From positions 26,122,559 to 26,186,558 of the forward strand of contig CM072525.1 of the NCBI GenBank assembly GCA_036898135.1: 64,000 bases of DNA, written 5' to 3'. Each line of letters begins with the position of its first letter. The first letter of the stretch is position 1. This document shows, piece by piece, positions 20,883 to 33,527 of this stretch. The DNA is from Oncomelania hupensis. Lineage: Eukaryota; Mollusca; Gastropoda; Littorinimorpha; Pomatiopsidae. The notes below the pieces were generated by a model. That model did no database searches. It was not told the origin of the DNA and saw nothing but the letters and a program-made list of their open reading frames with translations. The position numbers and the translations under genes are program-made.

Positions 20883-21221
20883 TATCAAAATATCACACGA
20901 CAGGAAACAACAACAGAACATTGATAAAAATACAAGAAATACCAAAAAAGAAATGCTAATTTAAAAACAATTTAAACAATAAATAGATTTCCAAGTGAAA
21001 GGGAAAAAAGAGAAAGAAAAAAGAATGAAAAAAATGGAGGAGGCGGGGTGGTGCTGGTGGTTGAGGGCGATGGTGGAGAGGGGAGGGTTGAGGGGAGAGG
21101 GTGGGGCCGGGGAGGGGCGGATGCGAGAGTGTTACATTTGTGGGAAGAAACTAACCGATGTGTGTTGAAGATCAAAGTTAGAAATCGAAGTATGTGGGAA
21201 GTCTTTGAAACTAAAATATGA

Positions 21222-21313
21222 AAATATACTATACTATACTATACAATACTATACTATACTATACTATACTATACTATACTATACTATACTATACTATACT
21301 ATACTATACTATA
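21222..21313. repeat. (ATACT)n pentanucleotide array
   Basis: About 17 ATACT units with one AATACT variant. It may be an expanded LINE/SINE tail, given that retroposon tails in this window are pentamers, but no element body is recognisable next to it. Confidence 0.9.
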
Positions 21314-21418
21314 ATATGCGGTCAGAAGCGGTTACATGAAAGTAAAAATGTGTGAACAGTTGAAAACGTCTTGTTATTCCCTTGCAATGACAATTCTGCA
21401 TTTCCAAACAGTAAGGTA

Positions 21419-23820
21419 TTCAATTCAATTCAATTCAATACAACTTTATTTTCCACATAGGGCAATTACAAGATTTAGAAGCAGCTCATATTATTAAAAT
21501 AAATAAATACATAAAGAAGTTTACAAAACTTTGAAATTTAAAGTTTATCACACGATTTCATAAGCACATGTCCTACCATACAAACATAAACCAAAAACAC
21601 ACTCACACACACACACACACACCACGCACATCATGAACACTCACAGCCAACAGTTAAACAGTTAAATCAAATAAAAACATGAAGGTAAGAAAATAAGGTA
21701 AAAAAATAAGGTAGAATATCACAAATGAATCATCAAATCAATCGGTCGATAAACAATCAATCAATCCATGAATCAGGCCATCGTCGAGCATTTAATTTTT
21801 AACATCAATAAATAAATAAAAAAATAAATAAATAAATAAATTTGCATTAGGGCGGTGGGGAAAATGTTAAAGCGGAGATGATCGCATCAAATTTAGCAGT
21901 CGAATCGAGCAAGGAATAAAACTGTGGGAGCGGCGATTACCCTTACAAGCCGGTAAGGCAAAACGGCGCCCGGATGGTAGCACTGAGAATTCGCCCGCCA
22001 GAACATGCTCTGGTCTACAAATAATTCCGTTCGCCTTCTTGATGATGATTTGCCGATCGCAGAAAGAACCCAGGTCTCTATGCCTGACACCGATGATCTT
22101 TGAACAGACATTGACAATGCTGGACAAGCTATTCCTATCCCTCACAGTCAGGCTATGGAACCAACAAACAAACGAAAAAGTCAGCAAGCTCTCAATGAAA
22201 GATTGATAAAACAAGCTGAGAATCTTAGAATCCACAGAGAAAGACTTCAGTTTCCGGAGAAGGTACAATCGCTGTTGGCCCCGTTTGACAATGCACTGTG
22301 TGTTCACATCCCATTTAAGCTTGCTTTCAAAAACTGTGCCCAAACACTTATATGTGTCAACAATCTCAACATCTTCATTATGAATAACACTTGGCTGGAC
22401 CACCTCTTTGACTCTCCTAACGTCAAAAATCATCTCTTTCGTTTTAGTAACATTCATATCCAAAAAATTATCATCGCACCAATCCACGAAGTTCGTGAGG
22501 GCAAAATCATGATCTCCTCCTGGTCCTTGAAATAAAGACAACAAAGCTGAGTCATCAGAAAATTTTATCAGAAAACTATTTTCAGCAGTGCTTCTACAGC
22601 TGTCAGTATACATTATAAAAAAATGGCGACAGAACACAACCCTGTGGAGAACCTGTGGAAGTAACCAGAATTTCTGACAAAGAACCATTGACACAGACTC
22701 TCTGTTGTCTATTAGTCAAAAAATTTAAAGTCCAAAGTACAAGTTGATGACTGAGTTTAAAATCAGATACAAGTTTATCAACCAGAATATGAGGCTGCAT
22801 AGTGTTAAAAGCAGAAGAGAAATCTGCAAAAAGCAGACTGGCATGCGCCTTAGGCTTCTCCAAATGGGTATACAGAGTGTTCAAGATAAACAACTTGGCA
22901 TCCTCCACCCCCCTCCCAGCCCTATACGCAAACTGAAGGGGATCAAGAGCGGCACCAGTCGCAGTAAGAATGAGGGTTTTAATGATTTTCTCCAAGGGTT
23001 TCACAACAAGAGATGTGAGAGCGACAGGCCTAAAATCATTGGGTTGTTTGGGGTTGGGTTTCTTGGGTAGAGGCACGACATTAGAAATTTTCCAAATATC
23101 AGGAATCTGACCAGAATTTACAGACTGCTGGAAAAGGGGCTGAAAGACGCCTCCAAGATGATCAGCACAATAACGCAGTGCTTTACCACAAATTCCATCA
23201 GGGCCAGGAGCTCTATTAACATTTATAGACTTAAACAGTCTAGTAACACACTCCTGAGAAATCTCAATATCATGAATTGGGTCTAGGACAAGTGAGTGTC
23301 TAAAATCCAAAACATCAGCAGAAAAATCAAGCCTCCCAAAACGATTATAAAAAGCATTTAAAACATTGGCTACATCCATGTCCCTCACGCCCTCAAGTTT
23401 GACAGTACTTTTTCTAAAAGAGTCCACCTTCTGACTGACAGACGACATAGTCTTAATCCCTTGCCAGGCAGCCCGAAGGTCACCTCCACTATACTTAGCT
23501 TCTATTTTATCTTTATATACTCTCTTAGCCTTTCTAATGCAGTCACGAACTTCCCTATTAATTGTCTTCTTCTCATGGCTAGTCCCTTCAAAAAATACAC
23601 GCTTCGTTTTGTTTAACACAGATTTCAACTCCTTCGTAATCCAAGGTTTATTATTAGGAAAAACAACAGTTTCTTTCACTGGGATGACAGAATCAACACA
23701 AAAAGAGATGTAGGATGAAATGACGTCAGCTAATTCATTCACAAATTCACACGCATTCTGAAAAACAGTCCAATCCGTGCAATCAAAACAACCCTGCAGA
23801 CACTCAATACTATCGGCTAG
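21419..23820 (-). mobile_element. CR1/Rex1-like LINE, 5'-truncated
   Basis: The 3' end is at 21419-21455. On the minus strand it reads AATAAAGTTGTATTG followed by AATTG repeats. The body holds an RT open reading frame with one frameshift and a C-terminal part. A (CA)n run and AT-rich 3' UTR (21456-21866) lie before the tail. The 5' end, near 23820, abuts a different LINE's C-terminal fragment. Confidence 0.85.
21867..23820 (-). pseudogene. LINE reverse transcriptase (one frameshift)
   Basis: From about 23820: a linker rich in basic residues (FPNNKPWITKELKSVL), RAAWQGIKTMS, NRAPGPDGICGKAL, PNDFRPVALTSL, FAYRAGRGVEDA, FADFSSAFNTMQPH (motif A) and STGSPQGCVLSP (motif B). A frameshift near 22620 precedes KFSDDSALLSL (motif C, FSDD). 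The thumb with YKCLGTVFESKL and a C-terminal extension end near 21867. Close relative of the LINE at 359-2008. No endonuclease. Confidence 0.88.
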
Positions 23821-24160
23821 TATTAACTTCCCTGAGGATAGGATCAAGAAGACCAATCGTTTGAATACGGGCATCGTCAAACAAAGGACAAAAAAGCAGG
23901 AAGTGTTCAGACGTTTCGGGCGGGTGTCCGCAACGGCAAACCGGGTCGTCTATAAAATGGCGACAATACATATCGTAGTTAAGGTAGCGTACACCCAGCC
24001 GAAGCCTGCCACGTGACATACGCTCAATGTTACATACACTGTTGCATACAACCAGTACACATTTCTCAATCAAACGTGTTGGGTAACCTAACTCCTGGGA
24101 GGAAAAAGAATTTTGTATGTATGTTGTTGTTTTCATTTTTAAATTTGCATTCAGTTTCAT
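23821..24160 (-). pseudogene. C-terminal fragment of another LINE RT (CCHC-like end)
   Basis: The minus frame gives RLRLGVRYLNYDMYCRHF, then DDPVCRCGHPPETSEHFLLF and CPLFDDAR. The C-x-C-G ... H ... C pattern is the zinc-knuckle-like end of many Jockey/R1/CR1-group ORF2 proteins. It lacks the RT core and the 23880 start codon is shared with the adjoining LINE frame, so the exact junction is uncertain. Confidence 0.65.
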
Positions 24161-25997
24161 TATTAAGGGAAAAAATTGAGTACCCGGAGAAAACCCTCGG
24201 TGACCTGAGAGAATTTAAGTTAAATATTTCGGTTCCTTTTTAAAATACATCGCAAGAGAACGGTATGCCGAAACCATTAAGTTATTACGAAATGCATAGA
24301 TTATTACGAAATGCATAGAATAAAACATAAGCCAGCATCAAACAAATAAAACGAATAATACATAAATACATAATTTGTATTATTATCACAATCTTGTATA
24401 GCGCCTTTCCAGTTTCATAACCTGCTAAAGGCGCTGGACGATACAGGATCTCATTCAAGCCGCCCCACGGAGAAGGTACCTAGTGCTTGCTGATGTTATT
24501 TGTGTAGCTGTACCACCGTTCAATGACATGAGCGTCGGGATCCTTACACACAAAAACAGCAACAAAAAACTTCGGTATCAGCTCAGGCATATATTTCATC
24601 ATCGACCAGACAATCGGATACGGCTGCTTTTAGTTAAATACACTGTAACTCACCTGAGAAAGATGCATCATTATTGGGAGACACAGATGGCCGAGCAATT
24701 CCAAAACCACCTTCCAAGTCATGTTTAAGGCCACAGGAATCCAAGCAATTGGTGAAGTCGCATTGAAACAGCACTTCCGACGCTGAAATGCCCAAACAAC
24801 ACTTACATGACGGCATAACCCTTTTACTGCAGATGCAGCGTGCCGTGGTACGGCACAATCAATCAATCATCACTACCGTTGGACAGGATAAAATGCAACG
24901 AAGACAATATAAATATTAGTATTTGCAGTTCTTTAAATGTTGGAATAAAACCAAAGCAGTGGTAAAAGAAACCGCTTATATATTAAAGTAAGTTAAAAAC
25001 AGTAACATTGAAGCGGAATTCAATAATTATTTCAGGACTTCATCTCGCGATTGTGTGCACTGAATTGCCTCAATCAACATCAGTCATGTTGCTAAAGAAA
25101 GTGTTCAGAGGATCATAATATAAAACTATATAGAACTAGCAGTAGTTTCAATATATTTATTGATTTTATGCTACCTCTTTTTTGGTCTGAGAAACTAGTT
25201 TAGCTTTCATCTATTATTCTACGATTTTAGCGAATTATTCAAATAATGTCAAAATATACATGTAAAATCATAAATTGTCTTACCTGAATACTGGAAATGT
25301 AGGCAGAAGGTTGCCAATGCCAGAAACAGACGGAAAGTCATTACTACGGTTTACACAAATATTGCATATGCAATTAATAATGGTCAATAAATTGTCTCCT
25401 TGGTGGGTGAAGTCCTATTTGTATTTACCTACTTTCACATATAGAGTTCAGATAGCATTAGATCCATTGGTTACAATGCAACACCAGTTGGCTTTCCTTT
25501 CACACCTTGTTTATCAACTTCAAAATTAGTTCAGCCTTTCACAGTGAAGCCATTTAAAATTTCTTCTAGCTGCAGCCTGAAATGAAAACCATCGACTTTA
25601 GCTTACAACATATCTACTTTTACATTACTCTTACATCAAAGTTGAGATGTTAACAAAAAAAATTATTTATTTGAGACTGAGACTTTATTTGTCTATAAAA
25701 TTTACACAGAAATTTGCCTCTCGCCTGTACATAGTAAATGTAAAATGTAGAATATCTAGTAGAACCAACAAAATAAATAGTGCAATACATAAAATATAAT
25801 AATACAAACACCCCAAACATACATACGCCGTATACTCCCGCATACATCCCACTACTCCATCACAAACCAACACCATCACGCCCAAAAACCAACCACACGC
25901 GTACTAAACACAACCCATGCACACACGTAATCATCACATGCTAAGCCAAAAAAAAACAAAAACAGGACTGTTTGAAACATTAACACGCACGCACACA

Positions 25998-26031
<34 letters not shown>

Positions 26032-26036
26032 ACCGT
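24161..26036. other. AT-rich non-coding region with simple repeats
   Basis: No supportable gene. Noted: an 18-bp duplication (TTATTACGAAATGCATAG, 24284-24319). A segment 24390-24480 with TATAGCGCCTTTCC and AAAGGCGCTGG resembles the 63690-63830 sequence and may be a shared SINE tail. A (CA)n run with variants lies at 25988-26032. Confidence 0.4.
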
Positions 26037-26543
26037 GTAGAAACGCCGTTGTGATGACTTTCATGAAATCCAACATACGTTACTTTGACATTTTTACAAA
26101 TTTGTCAATTTTTTTAAGCTAACCCAAACCCTAACCCAAACCCCTAACCCTTAATCTAACCCTAAGCCTAACACTGCCCTAACCCTAACGGAACACTGTT
26201 TTGACGTCAAAATAACGGGGTCCGTTAAAAGAAAGTACGTAGAGGTTCAAGTGTATGTCAGACTAAAGGCGTTTCTACCTAGCCCCGCGCACACACACAC
26301 ACACACTAGAAACCACGTTCTGATGACTGTTGTGAAAAAAGCGGGGATTATTTCGACACACTTTCCATTTCTTTGACATTATTTTGACATTTTCAAATTT
26401 TTGAAGCTATCCCTAACTCTAACCCAAACCCTAACCCTAACACAGCCCTAACCCTAACGGAATACTGTTTTGGCGTCAAAACAACGGAGTCCGTCAAAAG
26501 AAAGTACGTAGAGGTTCAAGTGTATGAATATCGGCGTTTCTAC
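26037..26543. repeat. Tandem pair of about 240-bp units with telomere-like CCCTAA runs
   Basis: Unit A 26037-26278, unit B about 26306-26543. Each contains degenerate CTAACCCTAACCC runs, then CGGAAYACTGTTTTG, GTCCGTYAAAAGAAAGTACG and TAGAGGTTCAAGTGTATG. Each unit ends GGCGTTTCTAC. Unit A begins with the inverse, GTAGAAACGCC. The units are separated by (CA)n and followed by more (CA)n. Confidence 0.8.
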
Positions 26544-26649
26544 CTAGCCACACACACACACATCTTCACACACCTAAAGACCCACAATACACAGTTTTCA
26601 AAACAACAACAAAAACTGCGTTAGACACTGTATATACTAAGATACAAGG

Positions 26650-26822
26650 CGGCAGGGATAGCTCAGTGGTCAGAGCGCACGACTTGTGTGAGTGCGTCTT
26701 AGGCGACGTGGGTTCGAATCCTGACTTCAGCAAACTATTTTGTGATTGCTGGATATTACGGGCCAGCACCTTGAGAAGTTCTCTGAGCTTGTAAGTGCGC
26801 TATATAAGAGAAATCTCTCTAT
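26650..26822 (+). repeat. tRNA-derived SINE
   Basis: The head GGGATAGCTCAGTGGTCAGAGCG is a pol III A box and GGTTCGAATCC is a B box, about 45 bp apart as in tRNAs. The acceptor stem does not pair, so it is not a tRNA gene. The tail contains AAGTGCGCTATATAAGAGAAAT, a common SINE/LINE 3' motif. Confidence 0.75.
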
Positions 26823-26905
26823 ACTGTATGCTGGATCATACACACACAGTACACACACACACACCGGCACGCCCTTTCACAAAAATCACGCACACACATG
26901 CCCAC

Positions 26906-27518
26906 TGTTACGTTAAAACGCCCACGATAGTCCGTGTGTGACGCGCGCGATAGATCTGGTCGTTTTATTTTGCAAAGCATGCAATAACAGAGTGTATTTA
27001 TCTTTGATTTGATTTTGCGTTGTTGTTAGAAGAAGTTTTGTATAACGTTGATAATTTTAGTTGGTCGATATTATTTGAGAATTTTCTAGAGTCTGGTTGT
27101 TTACTATCGATCGAAGCGTATGGATAATTCTAGTGGTAACTAGAGAAGCTTCTATCCTAAAAATAGGGTTGTATGACGTGAGACGGTGATGACGAGGTTT
27201 GTTCTGGTTGGTTGAAATTGTGTCGCGCTCGAACGTTCGGACGCTCTCTCGAGTTTAGAGAGACTATATATAGTGCCGCACTGTTTCAAAAGGTGGTTGA
27301 TAGTTGAGAATTGTAGTGTGGAAAAAGCGATTGAGCGATTGTATGCAGTTTGTTGATGTATGCTGAATAAAGTTGGAAATGTTCAGACGACGACTCCAGC
27401 CTTGTTGATGAATGAACGGGTTGCGTGGATAAACGAATCTGAGTTACACCTATCAGGATTCAAGCATCGGGGCTGAATCGACTACTGATAGAAAAAAACA
27501 ACAACATCGAGTGTAACA
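26906..27518 (+). repeat. Solo LTR with 5-bp target duplication CCCAC
   Basis: 613 bp from TGTTACGTT to GAGTGTAACA (inverted ends TGTTAC/GTAACA). CCCAC flanks both ends (26901-26905, 27519-27523). Inside are a TATA-like box (ACTATATATAGTG near 27265) and a polyadenylation signal (AATAAA near 27365), in the order expected for U3-R-U5. No internal retrotransposon sequence adjoins. Confidence 0.9.
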
Positions 27519-27776
27519 CCCACACACCCAAACACACACACACACACACACACGCAAGCAGGCAGGCAAAAATTCTGGCAGACTGCCTGCTTGACTGACT
27601 AACTGATCAGATTTCATCAGGGAAAAGCGTTTGTAAGTCTAATGAATACCGCTCGGCATAAATGACCGGCGGAAACTGGAGGAGGTTTGCGCAAGCAGCT
27701 CCTCACACAGCAAATGGGTGGGGTGACGCTGAATGGCTTCCATGCGTTTAACTGATTTCGCCTCGAAATGCGCATG

Positions 27777-27828
27777 AATGTCAAAGACGCCGACGGGTTT
27801 ATTATTGAATGTCAAAGACGCCGACGGG

Positions 27829-27912
<84 letters not shown>
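27777..27912. repeat. 31-bp duplication and (TTA)n microsatellite
   Basis: GAATGTCAAAGACGCCGACG plus GGTTTATTATT occurs twice in a row, the second copy running into about 28 TTA units that stop at the RTE 5' flank. The duplication is probably slippage together with the array. Confidence 0.85.
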
Positions 27913-27914
<2 letters not shown>

Positions 27915-28118
27915 GCCACATTGTATTCGTGGATTTCGGCTGTGGCCAACAGCCTGGAGAGGATTGGGCACCGCCAGGTCTTTTTTGCCCAAGACACACT
28001 ACATGATGACACAATCCACTAATTCCATACCGGATCGGTCGTCGCCCGGCACAAGGACCGCGCCTTCCGTTGGCCACCAGGACAGAGGTGTTAAGTATGC
28101 TACTGATGGACAAGTTAG

Positions 28119-29087
28119 CAAGATCCGCACGAGAAACAACATCGTCATAGGAACCTGGAATGTCAGGACCCTAACCGCGGAAGGAAAATTAGAAGAACTG
28201 GCCCACGAGTTGGACCACTATCGATGGAACGTTCTAGGCATCAGCGAACTGCGCTGGAAAGGCCTAGGTGAAACAACGACCGACAAAGGACACAAGCTCT
28301 ATTTCAGCGGTAGAGAGGACAGGCACGAATTGGATTGGTTGGATTCTTGGTCCACAAAAACATTCTAGCCACTGTCATGGGTTGCCGCCCAGTCTCCAGT
28401 AGACTCATTACCATCCGCCTGAGAGCAGCCCCTTTCAACATCACCATCATCCAGGCCTATGCCCCAACATCAGACTATGACGACAGCGAAGTGGATGATT
28501 TTTATGAAAACATGCAGGCGGTCCTTGACCAAGTGCCGAAGAAGGACATAGTCATAGTGGAAGGCGACTGGAATGCCAAGGTTGGCCAAGATGCGCACCA
28601 CAACTGGGGAGACACATGTGGACCCCACTGCAACAATGAGACAAATGACAGGGGTCTGAGACTCTTGGAAATTGCCAGATACAACAATCTGGTACTGGCA
28701 AACACGCTTGGTCTCCACAAAAACTCCAGACGATGGACATGGCACAGTGCAGGCGGGGAGCATCACAACCAAATAGATTTCATCATGGTCAAAAAACGCT
28801 TCAGATCAAGCATCAACATTGGCAGGACACGCACTTTTCCAGAAGCAGACATCGGAAGTGACCACGATCTCGTGATGATGTCTTTCCGGCTCCACTTGAA
28901 GAGAGTAAATACAGCAAAGTGCACTAGACTGAAGTTCGACCTGGACAAACTGCAAGACCCGGAGGTGGCAGAACTATTTCAGGCCACAATTGGAGGGAAA
29001 TTTGCACCACTGCTCATTTTGGGGGCTGGTGAAGTAGATGTCAACACCATGACCACCACCTTCAACTCAGCTGTGACAGATGCCTAA
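28119..29087 (+). pseudogene. RTE apurinic-type endonuclease domain
   Basis: Motifs in order: IVIGTWNVRTLTAEGKL, WNVLGISELRWKGLG (catalytic Glu), YFSGREDRHE, IVIVEGDWNAKVGQ (GDWNAKVG, Asp/Asn pair), RRWTWHSAGG and GSDHDLVMMSFRL (SDH). The frame shifts near 28335, where the copy at 41625 reads straight through. It ends at a TAA (29085-29087) where the other copy has a sense codon. It would nick target DNA for reverse transcription. Confidence 0.9.
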
Positions 29088-29099
29088 ACTGAGATCCTT

Positions 29100-31060
29100 G
29101 GCAAGCACCGACCAAAGAAGAAGCCGTGGATCACACCTGAACTTTTTGATCTGTGTGATAAACGAAGAGAGATAAAAAAAGAAAACGAACACCTCACAGG
29201 GAGCTGACGTCTACCGAAAAATCAACAATGACATCCGAAAAGGCATGCGCACAGCAAAAAAGAACTGGATAGAAGATCAATGCCAGGAAATAGAGAACAG
29301 TCTGAACAAGAACAACAGCAAGAAGGCCTACCAGACTGTGAAGCGGCTGACAAGTGTCAAACAGCCCAAAGTCTCCACGATCCAAAGCAAGTCTGGCATA
29401 TGCCTTACAGAAGAACAAGAAGTCTTGGACAGATGGACAGAGTACTGCTCTGACCTTTACAACCATACACCAAATGGAGACCCATCAGTTCTAGCATGTC
29501 CCGAGAACAGAGAAGAAGAAGAAATCCTCCCAATTCTCCGGGAAGAAGTTGAGGCAGCAGTGCAATCGCTAAAGAAAAGGAAGTCAGCGGGAGTGGACAA
29601 CATACCCGCGGAACTGCTACAAGCAGGAGGAGAAGCGATGATTGATGCCCTCACCATTATCTGTAACAAGATCTGGCAGAGTGGGGAGTGGCCTATACCA
29701 TGGACCTAGTCGCTTGTCATCACTCTTCCCAAAAATGGTAACCTTCAGGAGTGTGAAAATTACCGCACCATCAGCCTCATCAGCCATCCCAGCAAGGTCC
29801 TCCTGAAAATAATACTCAACAGGTTGAAACCCCAAGCTGAACAAATCATAGCGGAAGAATAAACAGGATTCAGGGCAGGGCGAAGTACCACTGAGCAGAT
29901 TTTCAACCTCATAATAATCTGTGAGAAATACCTACAGCACCAGCAACATCTATATCATGTGTTCATAGACTTCAAGAAGGCGTTTGACCGAGTCTGGCAT
30001 GCAGCTCTATGGGCAACAATGAAAGTGTACAACATCAGCCCTAAAATTATTGAAGTCATCAAAAGCCTGTATGACAAGGCTACCAGTGCAGTCCTCCACA
30101 ACAGCGCCATCGGAAACTGGTTCAGAAGAACAATCGGTGTGCGTCAAGGATGCCTACTTTCTCCAACACTCTTCAACATCTTCCTAGAGCGCATCATGTC
30201 AGATGCTCTTGCAGACCATGAAGGCACAGTCAGCATAGGGGGTAAAGCAATCTCCAATCTTCGTTTTGCAGATGACATTGATGGATTGGCTGGAGAGGAA
30301 CAAGAACTTGAACAGCTGGTACAGAGGCTTGACACCACCTCCAGAGCCTATGGAATGGAAATAAGTGCAGAGAAGACCAAAATGATGACCAACAACACCA
30401 ATGGCATCAACACGGACATCAAAGTCCAAGGCCAATCCCTCAACACAGTGCATAGCTTCAAATACTTAGGAGCCATTGTATCAGACAATGGGTCCCGACA
30501 GGAAGTCCTCTCCAGGATCGCACAAACAACTGTGCCCTGACAAGGTTGAAGCCCATTTGGAAAGACAGGACCATCAGTCTACATTCCAAAGTAAGACTGC
30601 TGCGCTCCCTTGTTATCTCCATCTTCCTATATGCTTGCGAAGCATGGACCCTCACAGCAGATCTCCAACGAAGAATACAAAGCATAGAGATGAGGTGGTA
30701 CAGAAGACTTCTGGGCATTTCCTATACCCAACACATCACCAACGACGAAGTCCGACAGACCATCACACAAGCCATTGGACAACACGATGACCTGCTCACA
30801 GTGGTGAAGAAACGGAAACTCCGATGGTATGGCCACGTCACCAGATCATCAGGCCTTGCAAAGACTATTCTGCAAGGCACAGTGCAAGGAGGTAGAAGAA
30901 GAGGGAGACCGAAAAAGAGGTGAGAGGACAACATTCGAGAATGGACTGGTTTGACACTGAGCGAAGCCATCAGGGCTGCTGAGGAAAGAGAAAGATGGAG
31001 TATGCTGGTTAAACGATCATCTGTGGTGCCCCTACGACCTTCGGGTTACGGGACAGGATA
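29100..31060 (+). pseudogene. RTE reverse transcriptase and C-terminal region
   Basis: A linker with Lys/Asn-rich helices (29245-29700) leads to LKKRKSAGVDNIPAELLQ, then after lesions near 29709 and 29863 to FIDFKKAFDRVWH (motif A), RQGCLLSPTLFN (motif B) and LRFADDIDGLAG (motif C, FADD). The C-terminus holds FKYLGAIVSDNGSRQE, RRIQSIEMRWYRRLLG, KKRKLRWYGHVTRSSG and RRRGRPKKR (near 30895), then a stop. The conserved Trp/Arg-rich C-terminus is the part kept by all truncated copies. Confidence 0.9.
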
Positions 31061-31092
31061 GGGTAGGATAGGATTCGTCTTCTTCTTCTTCT

Positions 31093-31094
31093 TA

Positions 31095-31160
<66 letters not shown>

Positions 31161-31192
31161 TAATATTATTATTATTATTATTATTATTATTA
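31093..31192. repeat. (TTA)n microsatellite
   Basis: Two TTA arrays with ATATTAATATT between them, starting 15-20 bp after the RTE tail. The flank to 31600 is AT-rich with no gene seen. Confidence 0.9.
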
Positions 31193-31600
31193 AATTAATT
31201 TATTTATGTATGTATTAATCTATTTATATGGGGATTTTTTGGGTGGTGGGTGGTTCAGCTCATTCATATCTGTGTCCTTAAACACATTGCATCGGTCTTC
31301 AAAGTTAATTCGTTTTGGAAGCGTCTGTTTTGCTTGTTTGTTTGTTTGTTTGTTTTTAAATATAGAATGCCCAATTTATGCTGAGATGACTATGACTTGT
31401 AATAGTCATACGTGTTTTGAGTCTGATATTTGCCAGATTTGAATCTAAATGTCCTTTTCGAGCGTTGTTATAATTAGAATTATAGCTTCACTACGCCCAT
31501 TATTATGGCCAATAATAACTACTCGATGACGCACAATACAATCGAGTGTATCTAGGCCCGTGACTTTATCACAGTTATCATTGAGCTTTCACCGCAATCA

Positions 31601-31990
31601 TATCCTATAACTCAAATGTCGTTGGGGTACCACAGATGATCGTTTAACCAGCGTATTCCATCTTTCTCTGTTCTCAGCAACCCTTATGGCTTCGTTCATT
31701 GTCAAACCAGCCCATTCTTCAATGTTGTCCTCCCAATTTTTTTGTCTCCCTATTTTTCTGCCTCCTTGCACTGTGCCTTGCTGGATGGTTTTTGCAAGAC
31801 CTGATGCTCTAGTGACGTGGCCATACCATCGGAGTTTCCGTTTCTTCACCACTGTGAGCATGTCATCGTGTTGTCCAATGGCTTGTGTGATGGTCTGTCG
31901 GACTTCGTTGTTGGTGATGTGCTGGGTATAGGAAATGCCCAGAAATCTTCTGTAGCACCTCATCTCCATGCTTTGTATTCTTCGTTGTAA
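31601..31990 (-). pseudogene. RTE C-terminal fragment
   Basis: The minus frame carries LLQRRIQSMEMRCYRRFLGI, IGQHDDMLTVVKKRKLRWYG, HVTRASGLAK and NIEEWAGLTMNEAIR, matching the end of the 27953 copy. It is 5'-truncated just upstream of the RRIQ block; its tail is a single TATCC unit at 31600. Open throughout. Confidence 0.88.
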
Positions 31991-32378
31991 TAATGCAATA
32001 ATGGGCATTTAAAGTCTTCTATGTTTATTCGATCCAAGGGGGAAATAGGCCTCTGACTCGAACGTTTTCACAATAGCAAATTTTAAATTTCGTCAGGCTG
32101 GAAACTAACGCTAAAACATGCGAGTCTTATATGCTATTTCGCCAAACGCAAACCATTAAACTCGGCGTTAAAACGTTTCACACACTTTTAGGGTGAAACT
32201 AAACCGTGTATTTTTATCCAAAACTAAAAAGTACATGTACATTGATTTGCTGTACAACTCTGACTTTTAACATGGGCGTTTATGTAATATACTATACTCA
32301 AGTGTCGCATATTTCACTCTCTGTAAACCTGGAAAAAAAAACAGCTGAATGTAGTTCAAGATTTGGGTACGGGTAGAC

Positions 32379-32514
32379 CAAAGGCGCTTGTATCTGGACA
32401 CGCGAGTGCCTATGCCTGTGACGCGTCTCCCTTTGGTTATGTATTATAGATAACCAAAGAGAGACGCGTCAGTGCAGGCATAGGCGCTCGCGTGTCCAGA
32501 TACAAGCGCCTGTG
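32379..32514. mobile_element. 136-bp fold-back MITE with 8-bp target duplication GGGTAGAC
   Basis: Two arms of about 59-62 bp pair almost perfectly around a 9-bp loop (32441-32449). Ends are CAAAGGCGCTTG and, reversed, CACAGGCGCTTG. The flanks GGGTAGAC (32371-32378 and 32515-32522) are an 8-bp duplication typical of hAT/P-type insertion. Arms differ by a 3-bp indel and a few substitutions. Confidence 0.9.
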
Positions 32515-32939
32515 GGGTAGACATATTAGCTCAAACTACACTGACACTGACATAGATCTAACTTTGTAGCATCGTAGTTTCCTTATAGCCTCGTAGTTTT
32601 TTACGCTGCTAACGTATATCACGATGGCGTGAAAGGTCACCGGGAGTGATTAACAGGCATGATAGTCTAGTCCACAGTTAATAATTCACATGCCGTGACA
32701 AAGGTAATGTTAAGTATCCCAGTTGACCCACCTCCGCCACCCCCCCCCCCCCCACAAAGTTTTTTTACACTAAGTACGTCATTCATATATCACAATAACC
32801 ACACGAAGTGCAAAGAAATAAGGTGGCAAGCCACGTAAATGTGTTTTGAGACACAAACCTTCCGAATATATTAATTTTTATAGTTTTATAATGAAATTGT
32901 GATCCATTCTGTTTTGAATAATGATGCGTTATTCCTTGA

Positions 32940-33186
<247 letters not shown>

Positions 33187-33527
33187 GACTTTGACTTTTG
33201 AAAATGAACAAATGTGATGTAACGAACGGTTAAGCAGTTATTCATGTATCTGCCTAGTAAAAATCATCAAAATCCATTTAGTTGTTTTTGAGCTTTCGAG
33301 CAAATTACGTGCTAAAAAAACTAATTGCCTCCTTCGCATTTGACGTATGAGGTAGCGAAATTCAATGGCCACTAAACCTGGTTATATGTTTCTATGAAAT
33401 TTCGACAAAATCTTTGAAGTAGTTCTTGAGATGTGAGTTAAAAAGGACAGAAGGGCAGGCCAACCGACAGACAGATACAGACTGGCATGATGCTCATTCT
33501 GTTTCACATTTTACATTAAGAATTTGA

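Larger units (their letters stand above)
27953..31075 (+). mobile_element. RTE-type LINE, near full length, (GGATA)n tail
   Basis: The best copy of a family with seven loci here (also 31601, 33528, 41625, 51285, 57345, 62415). It carries an AP-type endonuclease then an RT and ends at GGGACAGGATAGGGTAGGATAG. The same 5' block (GCCTGGAGAGGATTGGG) opens the copy at 41625. Inactive through several frameshifts and stops. Confidence 0.88.

Noticed and set aside
26650..26740. tRNA gene
   Set aside because: Same reasons: non-pairing stems and a SINE-type tail.
27778..28113. Long Ile/Asn/Leu homopolymer frames over trinucleotide arrays (also at 32783-33245, 52578-53172, 54964-55254)
   Set aside because: They are translations of AAT/TTA/GAT microsatellites with no coding signature beyond the repeat.
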